Positions 34,870-47,053 of a stretch of DNA of 64,000 nucleotides are shown here, in pieces (the first letter of the stretch is position 1; each line of letters starts with the position of its first letter). The position numbers and the translations under genes are program-made. Source of the DNA: Filosporella fistucella (taxonomy: Eukaryota > Ascomycota > Leotiomycetes > Helotiales). The stretch spans positions 62,001 through 126,000 of the forward strand of contig JAQJZZ010000013.1 of the NCBI GenBank assembly GCA_030077755.1, written 5' to 3'. The notes beneath the pieces are model-generated. The model made no database searches. It saw only the letters and a program-made list of their open reading frames with translations, and had not been told where the DNA came from.

Positions 34870-35693
34870 ATTGAATGCGTATGAGTAGGTAGCACTATAG
34901 GCAAAGTAGAAAGATTTTTCAATCGAATGACGGTAGCTGATCAGACATACAAATACATTTCGTAAACTACCCCCGTTGGATCACAAATCAGCCCTGACGT
35001 GTGAGATTAGAAATCAATCAAAACTCTCACTAAGCAGTGACATTTGAGCAAACCATGCTCTAACCGTCTACAAGTACTTTCTTTGTCTTTCACTGATCAT
35101 GAAGACTTGACAAGGGGCGTGAGGCTGTATGGATCGGCAGATCGGTAAGCTTAAATAACACCCATGTCTCTGCCACTAGCACGACTGTCATGAGCACTAT
35201 GCCTCAATAGGCAGCCAAGACACATATCTCTCGACCAATGACGAACGCTAGACACTTCAACACTCTCCGATGGCTTGAAAATAAAGAGTCAAAAAAGAAG
35301 CTGACTTATCTCTCTGTGAAATTCCTGCAGGAAATTCCCAAATAGGTAGCCAAGACACATGACTTGCAGCAGTGATTGGCTTCAAGTGTGTTGATATCAT
35401 CAAGAAGAATGAGCACCTCTATGTTGGTATAGGTATAGGGATAGGTATAGGTACTTACTTTAAGGAATGCCCCATTTTATCCCAACGTACTGTGGTGGAA
35501 TCCCGTTGAAAATTCCAGACGCCGTTCCCATTCTTTTGACGAGCTGCCCTGTGCAATATTACCACTATCCTCCAAAGAGCATTATTCCCCGCTGGCAACT
35601 TGTGCAACATCTGATTCTCCTCATGAAAAAAAAGCTTTACGGCTTCATATCTCTATCCTCACAGTCGCCCAAAAGTCATCCGAGAACACGGCT
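34870..35693. promoter_or_regulatory. Divergent intergenic region
   Basis: This 0.8-kb spacer lies between the minus-strand phosphatase and the plus-strand MFS gene, with both promoters expected inside. It includes a short GGTATA repeat at 35426-35453, listed separately. Confidence 0.45.
35426..35453. repeat. Short GGTATA microsatellite
   Basis: About four and a half copies of a GGTATA hexamer with one GGGATA variant. It lies 240 bp upstream of the MFS start. Confidence 0.7.
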
Positions 35694-37391
35694 ATGTCAG
35701 ATAATTTGCTACCCCAGATGTTACCTCTGGATTTGAGCAATATAGCATGTGTATCACCTCCTCCACCAACAGGATGCACCCTCGGCACATCAAGCTCGAG
35801 ATTGCCTACAAAAAATGCCACCGCCATTAATCCCTCGCTGACCTCCGAACAGAAGACCATACCCAAGACCTCTGCTGGAGAAGAGTGCCTACAAGCTCGA
35901 ATCGAGCGTCTGGGCCGTGAACGACCCCCCATTTTCGCCACACGCTGGAGCGAGATATCCTTCGTCTTCAGTATCATCATGTCCCAGTTTCTGACCGAGT
36001 TCTTCGTCTCAGGTTTCACTGTTATTCTACCAACACTTATTCGAGAACTGGATATTCCACAGGCGTCTATCGTATGGCCCGCAACGGCGTTTTCGCTCGT
36101 TATTGCAAGTACTTTGCTGGTCTTTGGCCGGCTGGGTGATATGTGGGGAGGATATCCGATTTTCCTAGGGGGGCTTGCATGGTTGATGATCTGGAGCATA
36201 ATCGCAGGATTCAGCATTAATTCACTGATGCTTAACTTCTGCCGGGCGCTTCAAGGCTTGGGAGCAGCAGCTTTCTTGCCGACTGGTGTCATGCTCATGG
36301 GCTCCTTGTATCGACCCGGACCACGGAAGAATTTGATTTTTGCAATTTATGGTACTTCGGCAGTGTTTGGTTTCTTTGGTGGGATCTTCGTTGCTGGGAT
36401 TGTTGGTCAGTTCCTACACTGGGGCTTTTACTTCTGGATCGGTGGTATTCTCACGGCGGTCACTCTGGCGACCTCAATATTTGCTGTTCCGTCCTCTCGA
36501 CCAGCGCCCTCGACCAAGATTAAGATGGATTATGCTGGTGGTCTTGCAATCATATCTGGCCTTACCATCACTGTCTTTACCATAACACAGTGCGCACATG
36601 CTCCTCAAGGCTGGAGGACGCCATATATATTGGTTTGTTTTACGCTGAGTCTTGTCTTCCTCCTTGCCGCCATGTACATTGAAACACGGATCTCCTCCCA
36701 GCCTCTCCTGCCAGCCTCAATATTCACAACTCCATGTATGACGCCTCTACTTCTTGCGCTTTTCCTCCTCTACGGAACTTGGGGTATATTTTCAGTCTAT
36801 GGAACACTCTACTTCCAAACCATCATGTCAGCCACTCCACTCCAGGTTGTCGCGTGGTACGTTCCACTCGGTCTTGCCGGGCTCCTGTTCAGTGTACTCG
36901 AAGGCTTCATTCTCCACTTGGTACCTGGAAGAGTGCTGTTGATAATCTCCGGTCTGGGCGCGGTGGGATCGCAACTTCTCCTCGCACTCATCCCTCTCGA
37001 AGGGGGAAGCTATTGGGCATGGATCTTCCCTGCCACAATCCTTAGCACGATCGGTATTGACCTATCCACAATTTTGATGACGGTTTTTATAACCACTACG
37101 TATCCTACGTCTCAGCAAGGACTAGCAGGCGGCGTGATCAATTCCGTGCTGCAGCTGGGCGTGGCGATTTGTCTTGGACTGACTGATATCATACAATCGG
37201 CAACGGTCGAAGAGGTTGGACTAGGAAAGAGTTATAAGAATACTTTTTGGTTTGGCGTTGCAGCCGGTTCTGTGAGTTTGGTACTCATGGCTACCTGGGG
37301 AAGGATCCCGAAGGCGACGAGCGATTTGACGGCAGATGAAAAGGAAGAGTTGATAGGAGAGGCTTTGCGGGAATCAGGACACGGTGGATAA
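35694..37391 (+). CDS. MFS transporter, DHA2 / aminotriazole-resistance (Atr1)-like
   Basis: A single-exon gene of 565 residues. About 70 residues of Ser/Thr/Pro-rich cytosolic N-terminus precede the first membrane span. About 14 hydrophobic segments follow. Motifs include VFGRLGDMWGG (the loop 2-3 motif A variant typical of this branch), FCRALQGLGAAAFLPTGVML (motif B with its Arg), and VFGFFGGIFVAG (motif C). This matches fungal DHA2 proteins like yeast Atr1/Azr1-type exporters, which pump out aminotriazole, boron or organic acids. The absence of introns contrasts with the four-exon DHA2 gene at 10.7 kb. The Zn2Cys6 gene that follows is convergent, 150 bp away, and could be its regulator (inference). 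Confidence 0.88.
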   Translation: MSDNLLPQMLPLDLSNIACVSPPPPTGCTLGTSSSRLPTKNATAINPSLTSEQKTIPKTSAGEECLQARIERLGRERPPIFATRWSEISFVFSIIMSQFLTEFFVSGFTVILPTLIRELDIPQASIVWPATAFSLVIASTLLVFGRLGDMWGGYPIFLGGLAWLMIWSIIAGFSINSLMLNFCRALQGLGAAAFLPTGVMLMGSLYRPGPRKNLIFAIYGTSAVFGFFGGIFVAGIVGQFLHWGFYFWIGGILTAVTLATSIFAVPSSRPAPSTKIKMDYAGGLAIISGLTITVFTITQCAHAPQGWRTPYILVCFTLSLVFLLAAMYIETRISSQPLLPASIFTTPCMTPLLLALFLLYGTWGIFSVYGTLYFQTIMSATPLQVVAWYVPLGLAGLLFSVLEGFILHLVPGRVLLIISGLGAVGSQLLLALIPLEGGSYWAWIFPATILSTIGIDLSTILMTVFITTTYPTSQQGLAGGVINSVLQLGVAICLGLTDIIQSATVEEVGLGKSYKNTFWFGVAAGSVSLVLMATWGRIPKATSDLTADEKEELIGEALRESGHGG

Positions 37392-37541
37392 TGCTCCGCC
37401 TTAGGAGCGAAAGTCTCCTGCGTAGTGCGAAGTAGGTGGAGTGCTGGAATCTGAAGCGTGTCACTACAAGAACCATAGTTCGGAATTGCACATAGACTTG
37501 CCTGGCTATTGAAGCGCCATGTTTTGTTTCTCGTTTTCTTT

Positions 37542-39232
37542 TCATATGATCAGCCAATCAACACCACTTTCTCTCAGTTTGGTAAGCCAGTTGTCGTTCC
37601 GCCCCGTTATATCACGTAAAGGGCCATCTCCATCAAGTAACACTGCATGCTTCCTTTCCAACCAGATTTGATCCAAGACCTCAAGCGCCCCTCTTATCAA
37701 ACCCCATGGTGTGGCCTCCCATAACTCTTCGAATCTTCTCTTCGCCCATGCCTGGCTCCTGGAGTTGCTCGTTTCTGCTCCGGCAATGAAAGCTGGCCAG
37801 GTTGTTGCTGTGAAGAGAGCATCTCTTGGACGGATGACGTCAAGATGATTTATGATTTCTCCTGCAAGAGATTCAAGGTCATCGGGGAGCGTCATAGCTG
37901 GGCAGAGAGATAACAGAACACGACTGAGATATATGCACACGGCGGCGCGGTGTGCTGATGCCACATTTTTGCGACATTCAGGGTCGGATGCGGGGGAGCG
38001 CACCTGGAGACTTGTTGCCCATGCGATAGGGTCGAATGATTGCGCAGTATGTAGCAGTAATAGCAGCTGTTGTTGGTTCCTGGAGATTATAAATGAGTCT
38101 AGCGTAGCAACTGTGTATTTCTGCTGGTATATGTGAGCTCCAGCTTGGATTAGCTGCAGGAGAATAGCAGGCATGGAAGAGCAGTGATTGCCTTCTGCAT
38201 CTTGCAGTAATGACAAAGTGTCAAATGAAAGGACACCAGCGGAAACGGGACCAGTGTTGGATGCGAGCGTTGAGCCGAGAATGTCGAACCTGGTATTATC
38301 AGGTTAGCATATGAAACATACATCTAGTACGAGGGGGGCAACATACACCAAGCAATTCGAGATCAAACATCTGCGCAGAGGGGTCAGCGGGCCATGAAAT
38401 GATAGGCCTGATGGACAGAGTTTTTCGATAAGTGTTCTTGCGCCACTGACATGGAATTTCCAATTGTTCCGTCCAGAGTCAATAAGCTCACATTCGATAA
38501 GAAGTAGCACTACTGCTAGAGTAACATCTATATCAGCCGCAGCTATATCGTCAAGAGCGGCCCTCAATAGGCGAAAAGTTCGCTGCTTAGCCGCAAGAGA
38601 ATCTTTGTGCGACCGAAGTTGCTGAATTGCAGCCGAATTCGAATCTGTGAAACGTGAGAGTTCGGCCCGAGGCGAGATAAGAGAAGGTTGAGAAATCACT
38701 CCTAGGGCAGTGGATTTCTGGTATGCATTCGACATGTGCAGAGCTGAATTTGCGATGATGACCTGGAGCAGGATGGGATACTCGTGAGTTAAGGGAATGA
38801 GCTGTCGGAAACCGTTGTGCTCTGGATTATCATAGAGGACCAGATCCCGGCAGACATCACTTGCAACTACCATTCAGGCGCGGATTAGTACCAATCCAGC
38901 AACAAGCAGGAGGCACGCAGGGGCGGCTCACAGTAAAACAAATACTTCATCGAAGATTGATCCATGTCTTGAACCAAGGCATCTTTCAAAGAGCAAAGAA
39001 GCGATACCCCCGAATTTAATTCTTCTGTTCTTCTATCCTGACTTTTGCGCATGTCCTCAAATGTCCGTCCCATCATTTTCCCACGGCTTGCAACACCCGG
39101 CTCCCAGCGGAACAGAAGTTTGTAGCCTAGGCATTCTATTCCTCTCTTGCAACACTTCAAGCATTGTGGAAAAGATTTATCGCACTTCAAGCGTTGGCGT
39201 CGACAGTTGTGGCATGCTGGAGCAGATGCCAT
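37542..39232 (-). CDS. Zn2Cys6 fungal transcription factor
   Basis: Three exons (39232-38932, 38866-38347, 38289-37542) join in phase to 522 residues. Residues 7-34 form the binuclear zinc cluster, with Cys7, 10, 17, 24, 27 and 34 (CHNCRRQRLKC, then CLKCCKRGIEC). A linker follows. From about residue 95 comes the fungal-specific regulatory region common to Pezizomycotina regulators: FASDVCRDLVLYDNPEH, FRQLIPLTHEYPILLQVIIANSALH, helical repeats and a C-terminal WLERKHAVLLDG segment. It should bind CGG-type half-sites as a dimer in the nucleus. The target is not known; the adjacent MFS gene is the natural candidate. Confidence 0.88.
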
Positions 39233-42200
39233 AGCTCAGTGTTCTAGGTCCGTACTAGCCGCGATCGTTAATCCTAAAATCAGGCACGTGCCATCACAGG
39301 TCTTGAGATTATACCAATATGAAGTGAGCCATATGGTAATGCTGAAGGATTTTCAAGGGGCTGATGTTGTGAGATGCAAAGGACCTGATCTGGTGTGAGG
39401 TTGATAGCACTAGTGCGCCACCAAGAACGACAAGCCAGCTAACCCTATTTAAGGCTCACCTATAAAGAAGTCAACCCCCGGTTGAAGTCGGATAAGAAAT
39501 CAAATGTAATTTGAATTTTCCCTAGTTCAGAAGATTTCAAAGGCATCATAAGTTTGAGAAAATACCTACTGGTGAATCGTCGCGTTTGATTTAGCGGGTT
39601 AACTAATCTTGGTTGGCTGGATAGGAGTTACAGCCATATCATTTCCACGTGTCACCTGACGTTTCCTTTTTGTGACCCTATTAGTTTTCGATTGCTCCGT
39701 TTCATAATTGCCAAGTTACAAGTCGACAGGACAATATTTGTCCCCTACCGCGGCTGTCACTATCACCAAATTCTTGGATGGCTCTAGAAGAAAGGGAACT
39801 TCAGTCATAATGGCAACTCGTCTGCGAAAATCCATGGTTTCTAAGCAGAAATTCCGTCTTTTCTTTTCAAGTAATCTTGCTGTGCTCTCGGAAAAGGACC
39901 CACAACAAAAAGCGAGGATCCGCACTCAAATGAAGTGACCGAGATCTGAACAATGGACAGAGAGTAAGATTTCGTGCAAAACGCGTGGTTCTAGCCCAGT
40001 AGTATTGAACCTGAGCTGGTAGCAAATGAAGGGGAAGAGGAAAGGGAGAAGGCACTCAAATAAATATCCAAAGTGAGTTTTCATCACCCGTCTGCTATGA
40101 AAGGGGGAAGATTATAGTAGAGTGAGGTCAATCAGCCTTTGCCAGAGGCCAAAAAAGGAAGATCTTCATGCTGTGATCTCATCATGTTTGCTTTAACCTC
40201 AAGTTGATTCTTAATGAATTTCTTTCCTTGTAAATGTGGCTCTGACTTCCACAGCTCTTGGACACTCTCATTACACTTGAAGCTCTTTTCATGCAATAAA
40301 TATACAGCTGCTCAGCCCATTGACACTGCCTAGACTTTCACTTCTCAAGGGGAAAAGGGTTAGTCATTGGCTTCATAACCCGAATTTCTGCTATCTCAAA
40401 GGATTGTCAGGCTATATATTTCAGTTTGGCTGATTCTCAACTATATCCAGCCGCTATTGCGGCCGCCCTCCTCTTTCCTCTTACCGTTGCAGACTCGCTT
40501 ACGAAAATTTTGGCATCCTCCTCGAGGCGCGAACCGTTTCTTTTCTTCTTCGTCCATCTTCTCAAGCTTGACAAAGTTTCTTTCGAGTTGCGAATTTGAT
40601 ACCAAAAAGGGAGGTAAGACCCTAAAGTCCCAGTGGTGTGACTGGTGTTTTTCTGAAGACTTGGAGAGTTCTGAAGCACTTGCAAAGCAGTTACCCCACT
40701 AACCCGCCATTGTTGATCTTGGCTGTGCCTCCTATTCTGAACACTGATCTTTCAGACCAGCTCCCAGCTTCCATTCACAATCTGGTGTGCGATATGAGGA
40801 GATTTCCTACCCTTGTTACAGACTCATGCGTCACATGGCCAACCCACGCTTCGCGACTAAAGACGGTTGTTTCATCGGCTGTGGCCTCGCCAGAGCTATG
40901 CTTTATGGCTGCTATACAGACCTCGAACTCTTTGCACCAATTTCTTTGGGGGAATTGCCCATAGATGGCTTGAGAAGAAGAGGGTACGAATCACTCAAAC
41001 TTGGTCACTCACATACCACAGGAGTCAGATGTCTAGTCATGAGAATGAAGCTAATTTATCCAGGGATCCAGTTGATCCTCAATCTCCATTTGACAACCTC
41101 GCCCAGGAGAGCAAGGTCACTGGAGTAGTAAGGGAAACCGGGAGTGAAGAAGACACTGATCCTGATGAGTTGATTGGTAAGCTACAACAAGACCTAAATA
41201 TTTACCCGTGAAGTGAAACTAATAATTTCAAAGACTCCGAACGATCTGTTTGTTTCTGAGTACGACTTCTTACACAATATCTTGTCGGTTTTGCCCATCG
41301 CCAGCCGGACAACGCAAAGTGTCTGCATCATATGGCACGTCACCTTTGCGGAACCAGGATGGGAGTCCAAGAACCTTCTCCCTAGCCAAATCGTGCCTTC
41401 TTCGGCAGCAGTCCCTGACCATGTCGAAGATTTTGAGCCAGGTGTTGGCAAGACCAACATGGAGATGCTTCGCAAAGAGTGGCAAACCCCTACTCCAACG
41501 AGAGGAGGAAGGGTTACAGTGGGGTTATACCTCCGGGCTGAATTACTGCGACACCGGAGTAGGTTCGTCTGATCGGTTCGAAAAACTTCAATACTCACGG
41601 TGCTTTAGAAAGATCGATCGACGTCCGCCCTCGTTTCTGAATAGATAACACAAAGATTGAAGTCTGGTAAGAGGGAATTTGGGGGAGCTGAGATTGTATA
41701 GTGGGCTTGGGCAGTGGTGAAGTGAATGGAGGGAGGAGAGGAAGGATGGGAGATTCGATGTATTATTCTTCAGTTGAAGCATTGAAGTATTTCGAAGACC
41801 CTCTCCCAAACCACGTTTCTATCTTCGGGTGGCCGTCTTGATTAACAAACCCTTTATTATTTGATTTGATCTTTACCATGATTCTAGCAAGGCAACATAT
41901 GGAAGCTACGATGGGACAATGTGCCTGGGAAATACTGAAATAATTAGGGAGGAAAGAATAGGTGTGAGGTTTGGTGTCTCTTCGTTTCTTGAAACTGAAT
42001 TATTGAGAAGTTGTAAAATTTTGCTCCGCAGACGCCCATCTTCTATCCAGGTATTCCCCACTTGACTCCCTTCTTGAAGAACCAAACGCTGCTCTAAACC
42101 CTGCAGCTGATCTTTTAGAAGGAAAATGCATGTCAATGACCAAGGAACCCTCCCAAGTTTTTCAGTCTTGCAGCTGGAGCTATTGCTCCTACGATGTCGA

Positions 42201-42608
42201 TTCATACTTTGAGTCTTTGATATAGTCCACATGGGAGTCACCTAGGAGCTGTACCAGACAATTTACATAAACTGACCTTTATTCGTTACTAATACAGCAA
42301 ATGCAGAAGCGAACTACTAATACACCATGTATCAAGGACCCTATTGCGATTGATGACTGTGGATGTCCTGAGGTCGTAGCAACAAAGTAAGCCCTCTACG
42401 ACTTCTTCTCCCCCAGACCCTCTCCATCCTTCTTCCTTGCTTCTCCTTCCTCCAATGACAAGCCTCGAACAAACACGTATAGGAACGTTCCAACGGGAAA
42501 ATAGAGTACAATCACAGTCCCAAATGACACATCTCTTCGTTGCCAGGAAGGGAGTTTTGACGCCGAAGAGAACAGCTCGCCTGAGAAATTGCCCAGCAGA
42601 CTTCAGAT
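39233..42608. other. Large gene-poor region with one disrupted coding-like stretch
   Basis: Almost 3.4 kb without a supportable intact gene. The left end is the promoter of the Zn2Cys6 gene. Between 41036 and 41572 there is coding-like sequence: an acidic stretch beginning MSSHENEAN (41032 on), a good intron (GTAAGC at about 41178 to TTTCAAAG at 41230), then an open frame to 41572 containing SVCIIWHVTFAEPGWESKNLL. The two parts are out of phase across the intron, so this looks like a broken gene. The remaining frames are short and overlap. Confidence 0.4.
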
Positions 42609-45600
42609 CTAGTCGAAGCTGATGAGATCATCAGAATAATCTGCGACCGTCTTTTCCTCCTCCACATCGCCGCCCAGACCAAGAAGGTCATACGAACCAG
42701 GTGCGAGCAGGGCAGGTTCTTGATTGGCGACAACGGTTGTTGTGGTTACTTGGGTACGTTCTTGTGAAGATGAATCATGAACTTCTTGTGGATGATTCGT
42801 TGTTCTCGCTAATTTAGCACTCTCTTCGGAGAATCGAGTGTTGCGATTATGTAGCGGTCCACGACCCTGCAGCGATGGAGACATGATGTTCGTGCGAGAA
42901 GATCGTGCAACCGTTTCATTTGAAGTATTCTGCAAAGGTGCTGGGGCCATTTGACTTGAAGAAGCTCCTGCCTGTCTCCTGTTACCGTTTCTCGGCATTG
43001 ATCCTGCCACCTTACCCGTAACAATTCGAATTGTCTTGCCATTCTCTACTTTGATTTGGGAATGAACAGGGCCTGCTAGACCCCGGGAGCGCACGCCGTT
43101 CGTCACAAAAGTAGGATTGTACGTTTCCTGAATGGCAGGAGTGGCGCCTTTGGAGTTCGGGTTCTGCTGTGATTTCATTTGTTCCGCAAGCTCTAAATCA
43201 GCCTTCTTCGCATCCCAATTTTGCCATTGCTGGGGGGAAGAAACTCTCTGAAGTGAATCGAATGGGCTAATTGTGCCGTTGGGTTGAATTGGTGACACAC
43301 GATCGAGCGTTGGGGCTCCCGGTGACTCACGGTGAAGGCCGAAGAAGTTGGTCATCCTCTTTGGGGTATTTGTTCGAGAGACTTTCATGACTTTCTGTTC
43401 AACTCCTTTCTTTTGGGCAATTGGGATTCCAGTGATTGCTTCTTGTGCCAATGCAGACTCATGATCAGGCTGGCTACCAGGTCGAGCTCCGAGACGTCTC
43501 TCGAAACGGGGACGGACAGGTATGGATTCCAGAGCAGACAGCATAGCGGGCGGACCCCTGAAAGAAGATCGATTGGCACCGTTTCCTCCTTGTAGCTCTG
43601 TCCCGTCAATGACCTCTACTTGGTGTCGATTGCCCTGAGGATCATCAACAACAAAATTGCAGGCGTCACAATGGCATTCTTCGCCGCAATATCTCGAACA
43701 GCCGTGGCCGCAATCCAAAGTCTTGGGGCAAGCTGTCTTGCAACAAATTAAGTCATGAGCAAAGACATGACATTTGTATGTGCAGGGGTGTCCACAAGGG
43801 AGTCGGCCTCTGCAGTCTTTTTGGCAGCCGCCCACGATACCAACCCAGTCATCAGTTGTTGAGATCCAAGTTTCGGCATTGTGTTGCGAGCACACAATGG
43901 GCAATCCACGATCAACATTCAACTGATTTCTTTGTCCCATGAAAACAACCAGAGGCTCCCACAAAAGATCGCGTCCAATGCCTTGTTCTCCTCCAATGAG
44001 GGTCAACGAGTTGCCGAAGATGTAAAGTCCTCTGCGAGCTCTTGATAATGCAACGACGAGTCGATTCTTGCTGTCAAGGAATCCCACTCCGAGATGCATG
44101 TTGCTTCGCACCAAAGAAAGTAAGATGATATCGTTCTCTTCACCTTGATAACTGTCAATTGTGAATACCTTGAAATAGGTAACTCTCTTGAGGTCTGGGT
44201 GGTTTCTCAATGCTCTCAGCAGTGCCTTTCTCTGACCATTGTAGAACTTGGTAAAGTTAGTGCGTGCATTATAAAACTGATTTCAATGCACTTACGGTAA
44301 GGACGGTGATGCTACTCGGAATAACGCCATTGTGATACAGGTATACGTAGAAATTGGTAACAAATTCTGCCTCGTCTGGATTGTAACGGCTGAAGTCTCC
44401 ACCCGTAGCTTCTGGCCAATCATGATGGAAAAAATAGCAATCTCTTCCTCCCATACCAGGAACTGGCGGGCGATTGAACTTCCTATCAAGAACGAGTGGA
44501 TGATCTTGAAGGCTTTCGTAAAATGGACTCTCCGGAATTGTCAGAAGCTGCCTGATCTCTGTAATCATACGTCTCTGACGGTTGAGCATGATATAAGGAG
44601 CATTATTCATTACCAGACGTTCGAACATCGAAACATTCATGTAATAAGGGGCACGTTCAAGCGCCTGGACAGTGCACGAAGCTTGAAGTTGGCGATGGTC
44701 ACCAACCAGAATAAGCTGCTCAAGACTCTCAACCATTCCACCAATGATTTTCCCTTCGAGGGTCTCGGCAGCTTCTTCAACTAGAAGAGTTCGAGGACTC
44801 ACGGCTGCCAATAGCGCACGGTATTTAGACAGTCCGGTCGTAGTGCAACCGATCACCTTGATATCGAGATTTCGAATGAGTTTATAGTTCAAAACATTCT
44901 TCAAAAAGTCAGTTTGGCGATCCAAGCCAAATGTGATCTTGGGCTGCTTACCTTGGTGACTTGATAATCTCGCACATGCTTCTCGTATTTCTGGAGGATG
45001 CTCTTGATTTCCGACAACATGAGAGCATCCATTCGCTTTTCGAAATATCGGTAGACGTGGCCTCGTTGTGCGGGAGGAATCTTGTAGAGATCGTCCAGCC
45101 TCTCCAGGAACTTTTCAGCCCGGTGGTTGCTGACAATGCCTGGATGGTTACCAGTATATTTTCGTCCAAAGGGTACCCAGACACCGTTCAGAGCAAATTC
45201 TTCCTCAGGGCTATCCATATCGCCGTTCAATTCCTGCTCGAGCTCTCTCAGCTGTTCAAACTCTATGTCCATATCCTCCATTGGCAATCCAAGATTTAGA
45301 GGGGCGGTTCCGATGATTGGCATCAGATTGTCACCTAACCCTGCACCAGAAATTTAGCTACCTGGAAAAGAGAATGAAGGGAAAGAGAGAAATTGGACTA
45401 ACATCCTTGAGTGTCGCCATCTTCAGCGGTGATCTCCTCTCCCCAATCGCTTGTAAATAAAGAGTCGTACTGAGCCTGAGTGATAATGCGATTGTCGAGC
45501 AAGGACTTGGCATCGTACAAGTCGCCTCTTGTCAAAGGGTGTAGAACAGCCTGGATCTGGCTAGAAATGCCTGCATGGGCTTGCGCACATCCTCTCAACC

Positions 45601-47053
45601 CATGATTGGATCCAGGAATATGAGATCCTTTCTTTCTCAAATTGTACAAAGTGCGTCCAACAATTTCTTCATTGCCACGATCACACCTACCACCCAATCG
45701 GAGGATGTCGGGTTCAAACTTGAGAATATGCGTCAGAAGTTGGTCCAAAGCATGGTTTGTCTGAGCTGCGACCACGATAGGAGGATCGCTCGGAAGCATA
45801 TTTTCGATCATCACTTTCAACACAGCGACTGATACATATGTTTTTCCAGTTCCAGGTGGACCTTGTACGATGGCGAGCTTCTGTGCCAACATGCTTTGTG
45901 TGGCAAGGAGTTGAGATGCGTCCATGCCAGACTCGGTGACCTCAGCTGGGAAGTCCTTGAGAATATCCACGTGCGAAAGTGTTTCGTTGTCTGTAACCTT
46001 GATATCGAGCGTCGGATCCTGGTCTTCGAGACTTGAAAGGTTGAAGTAAGGACATTCTTCGACATATCGCGCGATGTTGTTCGTCTCAGTGTCGAGATGA
46101 ACAATTTTATTAGCCAACGGAAATCTAAGTAAGATCCAAGTTAATTAATTGTATGCACTCATGATTGTTGTCATGAATTGAATGTACTTACTTCTCTGTT
46201 GCTAGCTTTTGCATAGAAGTCAGCATGGATCGATATGCTTCGTAGTATCCATCACGAGCTTCTACCATAATGTATGCTTGAAACTTTCGTCAGCAGGGTT
46301 CAAGAGTGAGTGATTTAACTTACGTGTGACAGGATCAAGCCATACATCATTGCCATCACCAAGGAATAAATCTACTGTAGGGGGATTTCGGTCCAAGCCA
46401 CCTTCGATTGGTCGTGCAGCAACAGTCGCAATTTTGCAAACTCTGGTGAAAGGATCACTGCGTGTGGTGAGAGCAATTACAGTTCCCTGTAGAAGTCGTT
46501 TCGATTGCTCCCACCTGACAAGCTTTCCAGAGCGTCCAAGGTTGAATGAGACTCGAAGAGCAGCACCACCTCGACTCAATTGGAGGCCAACTACACGAAC
46601 CTACAAGTTCTCAGTCTAGTAACAATGTCGTAAGGAATGAAATCAACATACATCATCGTAAATACATATGCTTTCATCCTCTAACATCGATGGGTGTCTC
46701 TGGACTTTTGCAACCGCTTTTCGGAGGGAAGCAGTGGCATCTTCTCGTAGAATCTGGTAATGAGCTCCCAAATATTCATCCTTAGAGCCCCAAGCGCCAT
46801 CAATGACATTTGTCGGCAGAGTATTGCTGTACACAGGGTCAAACTGGTATTCATCCCAGTTCTCAGAGGAATCGTCTCTTTGTAGGTTGTAGACTGTTGG
46901 TCTGATCTCTTCCGTGGAAGGAATCTCTGTCAAATCTTTCCATCCTTGAGGCTGACCTTGATTTCGATACGTTTGGTGGATATGGGCCCGAAGAATGCTC
47001 TCAGCATTTCTGAGGTCCACGGCTGGCACCGGTGGGGGTGCGTCTGGCGCCAT
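42609..47053 (-). CDS. NF-X1-type superfamily 1 helicase, Hrr1/SAD-3/ZNFX1-like
   Basis: Seven exons (47053-46652, 46600-46324, 46276-46192, 46124-45403, 45340-44952, 44898-44296, 44246-42609) join in phase to 1371 residues. Walker A GPPGTGKT is at about 343-350, the DEAA-box position reads EEAAE (about 666-670), and motif III is VGDHRQLQAS. RQRRM, the motif V region TIDSYQGEE (855-863) and VALSRARRGLYIFG follow. A Cys/His-rich NF-X1-type zinc region follows near 967-1020 (CRGRLPCGHPC, LDCGHGC). The C-terminal 300 residues are disordered. Fission-yeast Hrr1 acts with RNA-dependent RNA polymerase in heterochromatic RNAi, and Neurospora SAD-3 acts in meiotic silencing of unpaired DNA. An RNA-silencing role here is inferred from family. 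Confidence 0.88.

Noticed and set aside
10000..40000. Secondary-metabolite gene cluster
   Set aside because: Transporters, methyltransferases, an oxidoreductase and a regulator are present but spread over 28 kb among housekeeping genes, with no polyketide, peptide, terpene or RiPP core gene.
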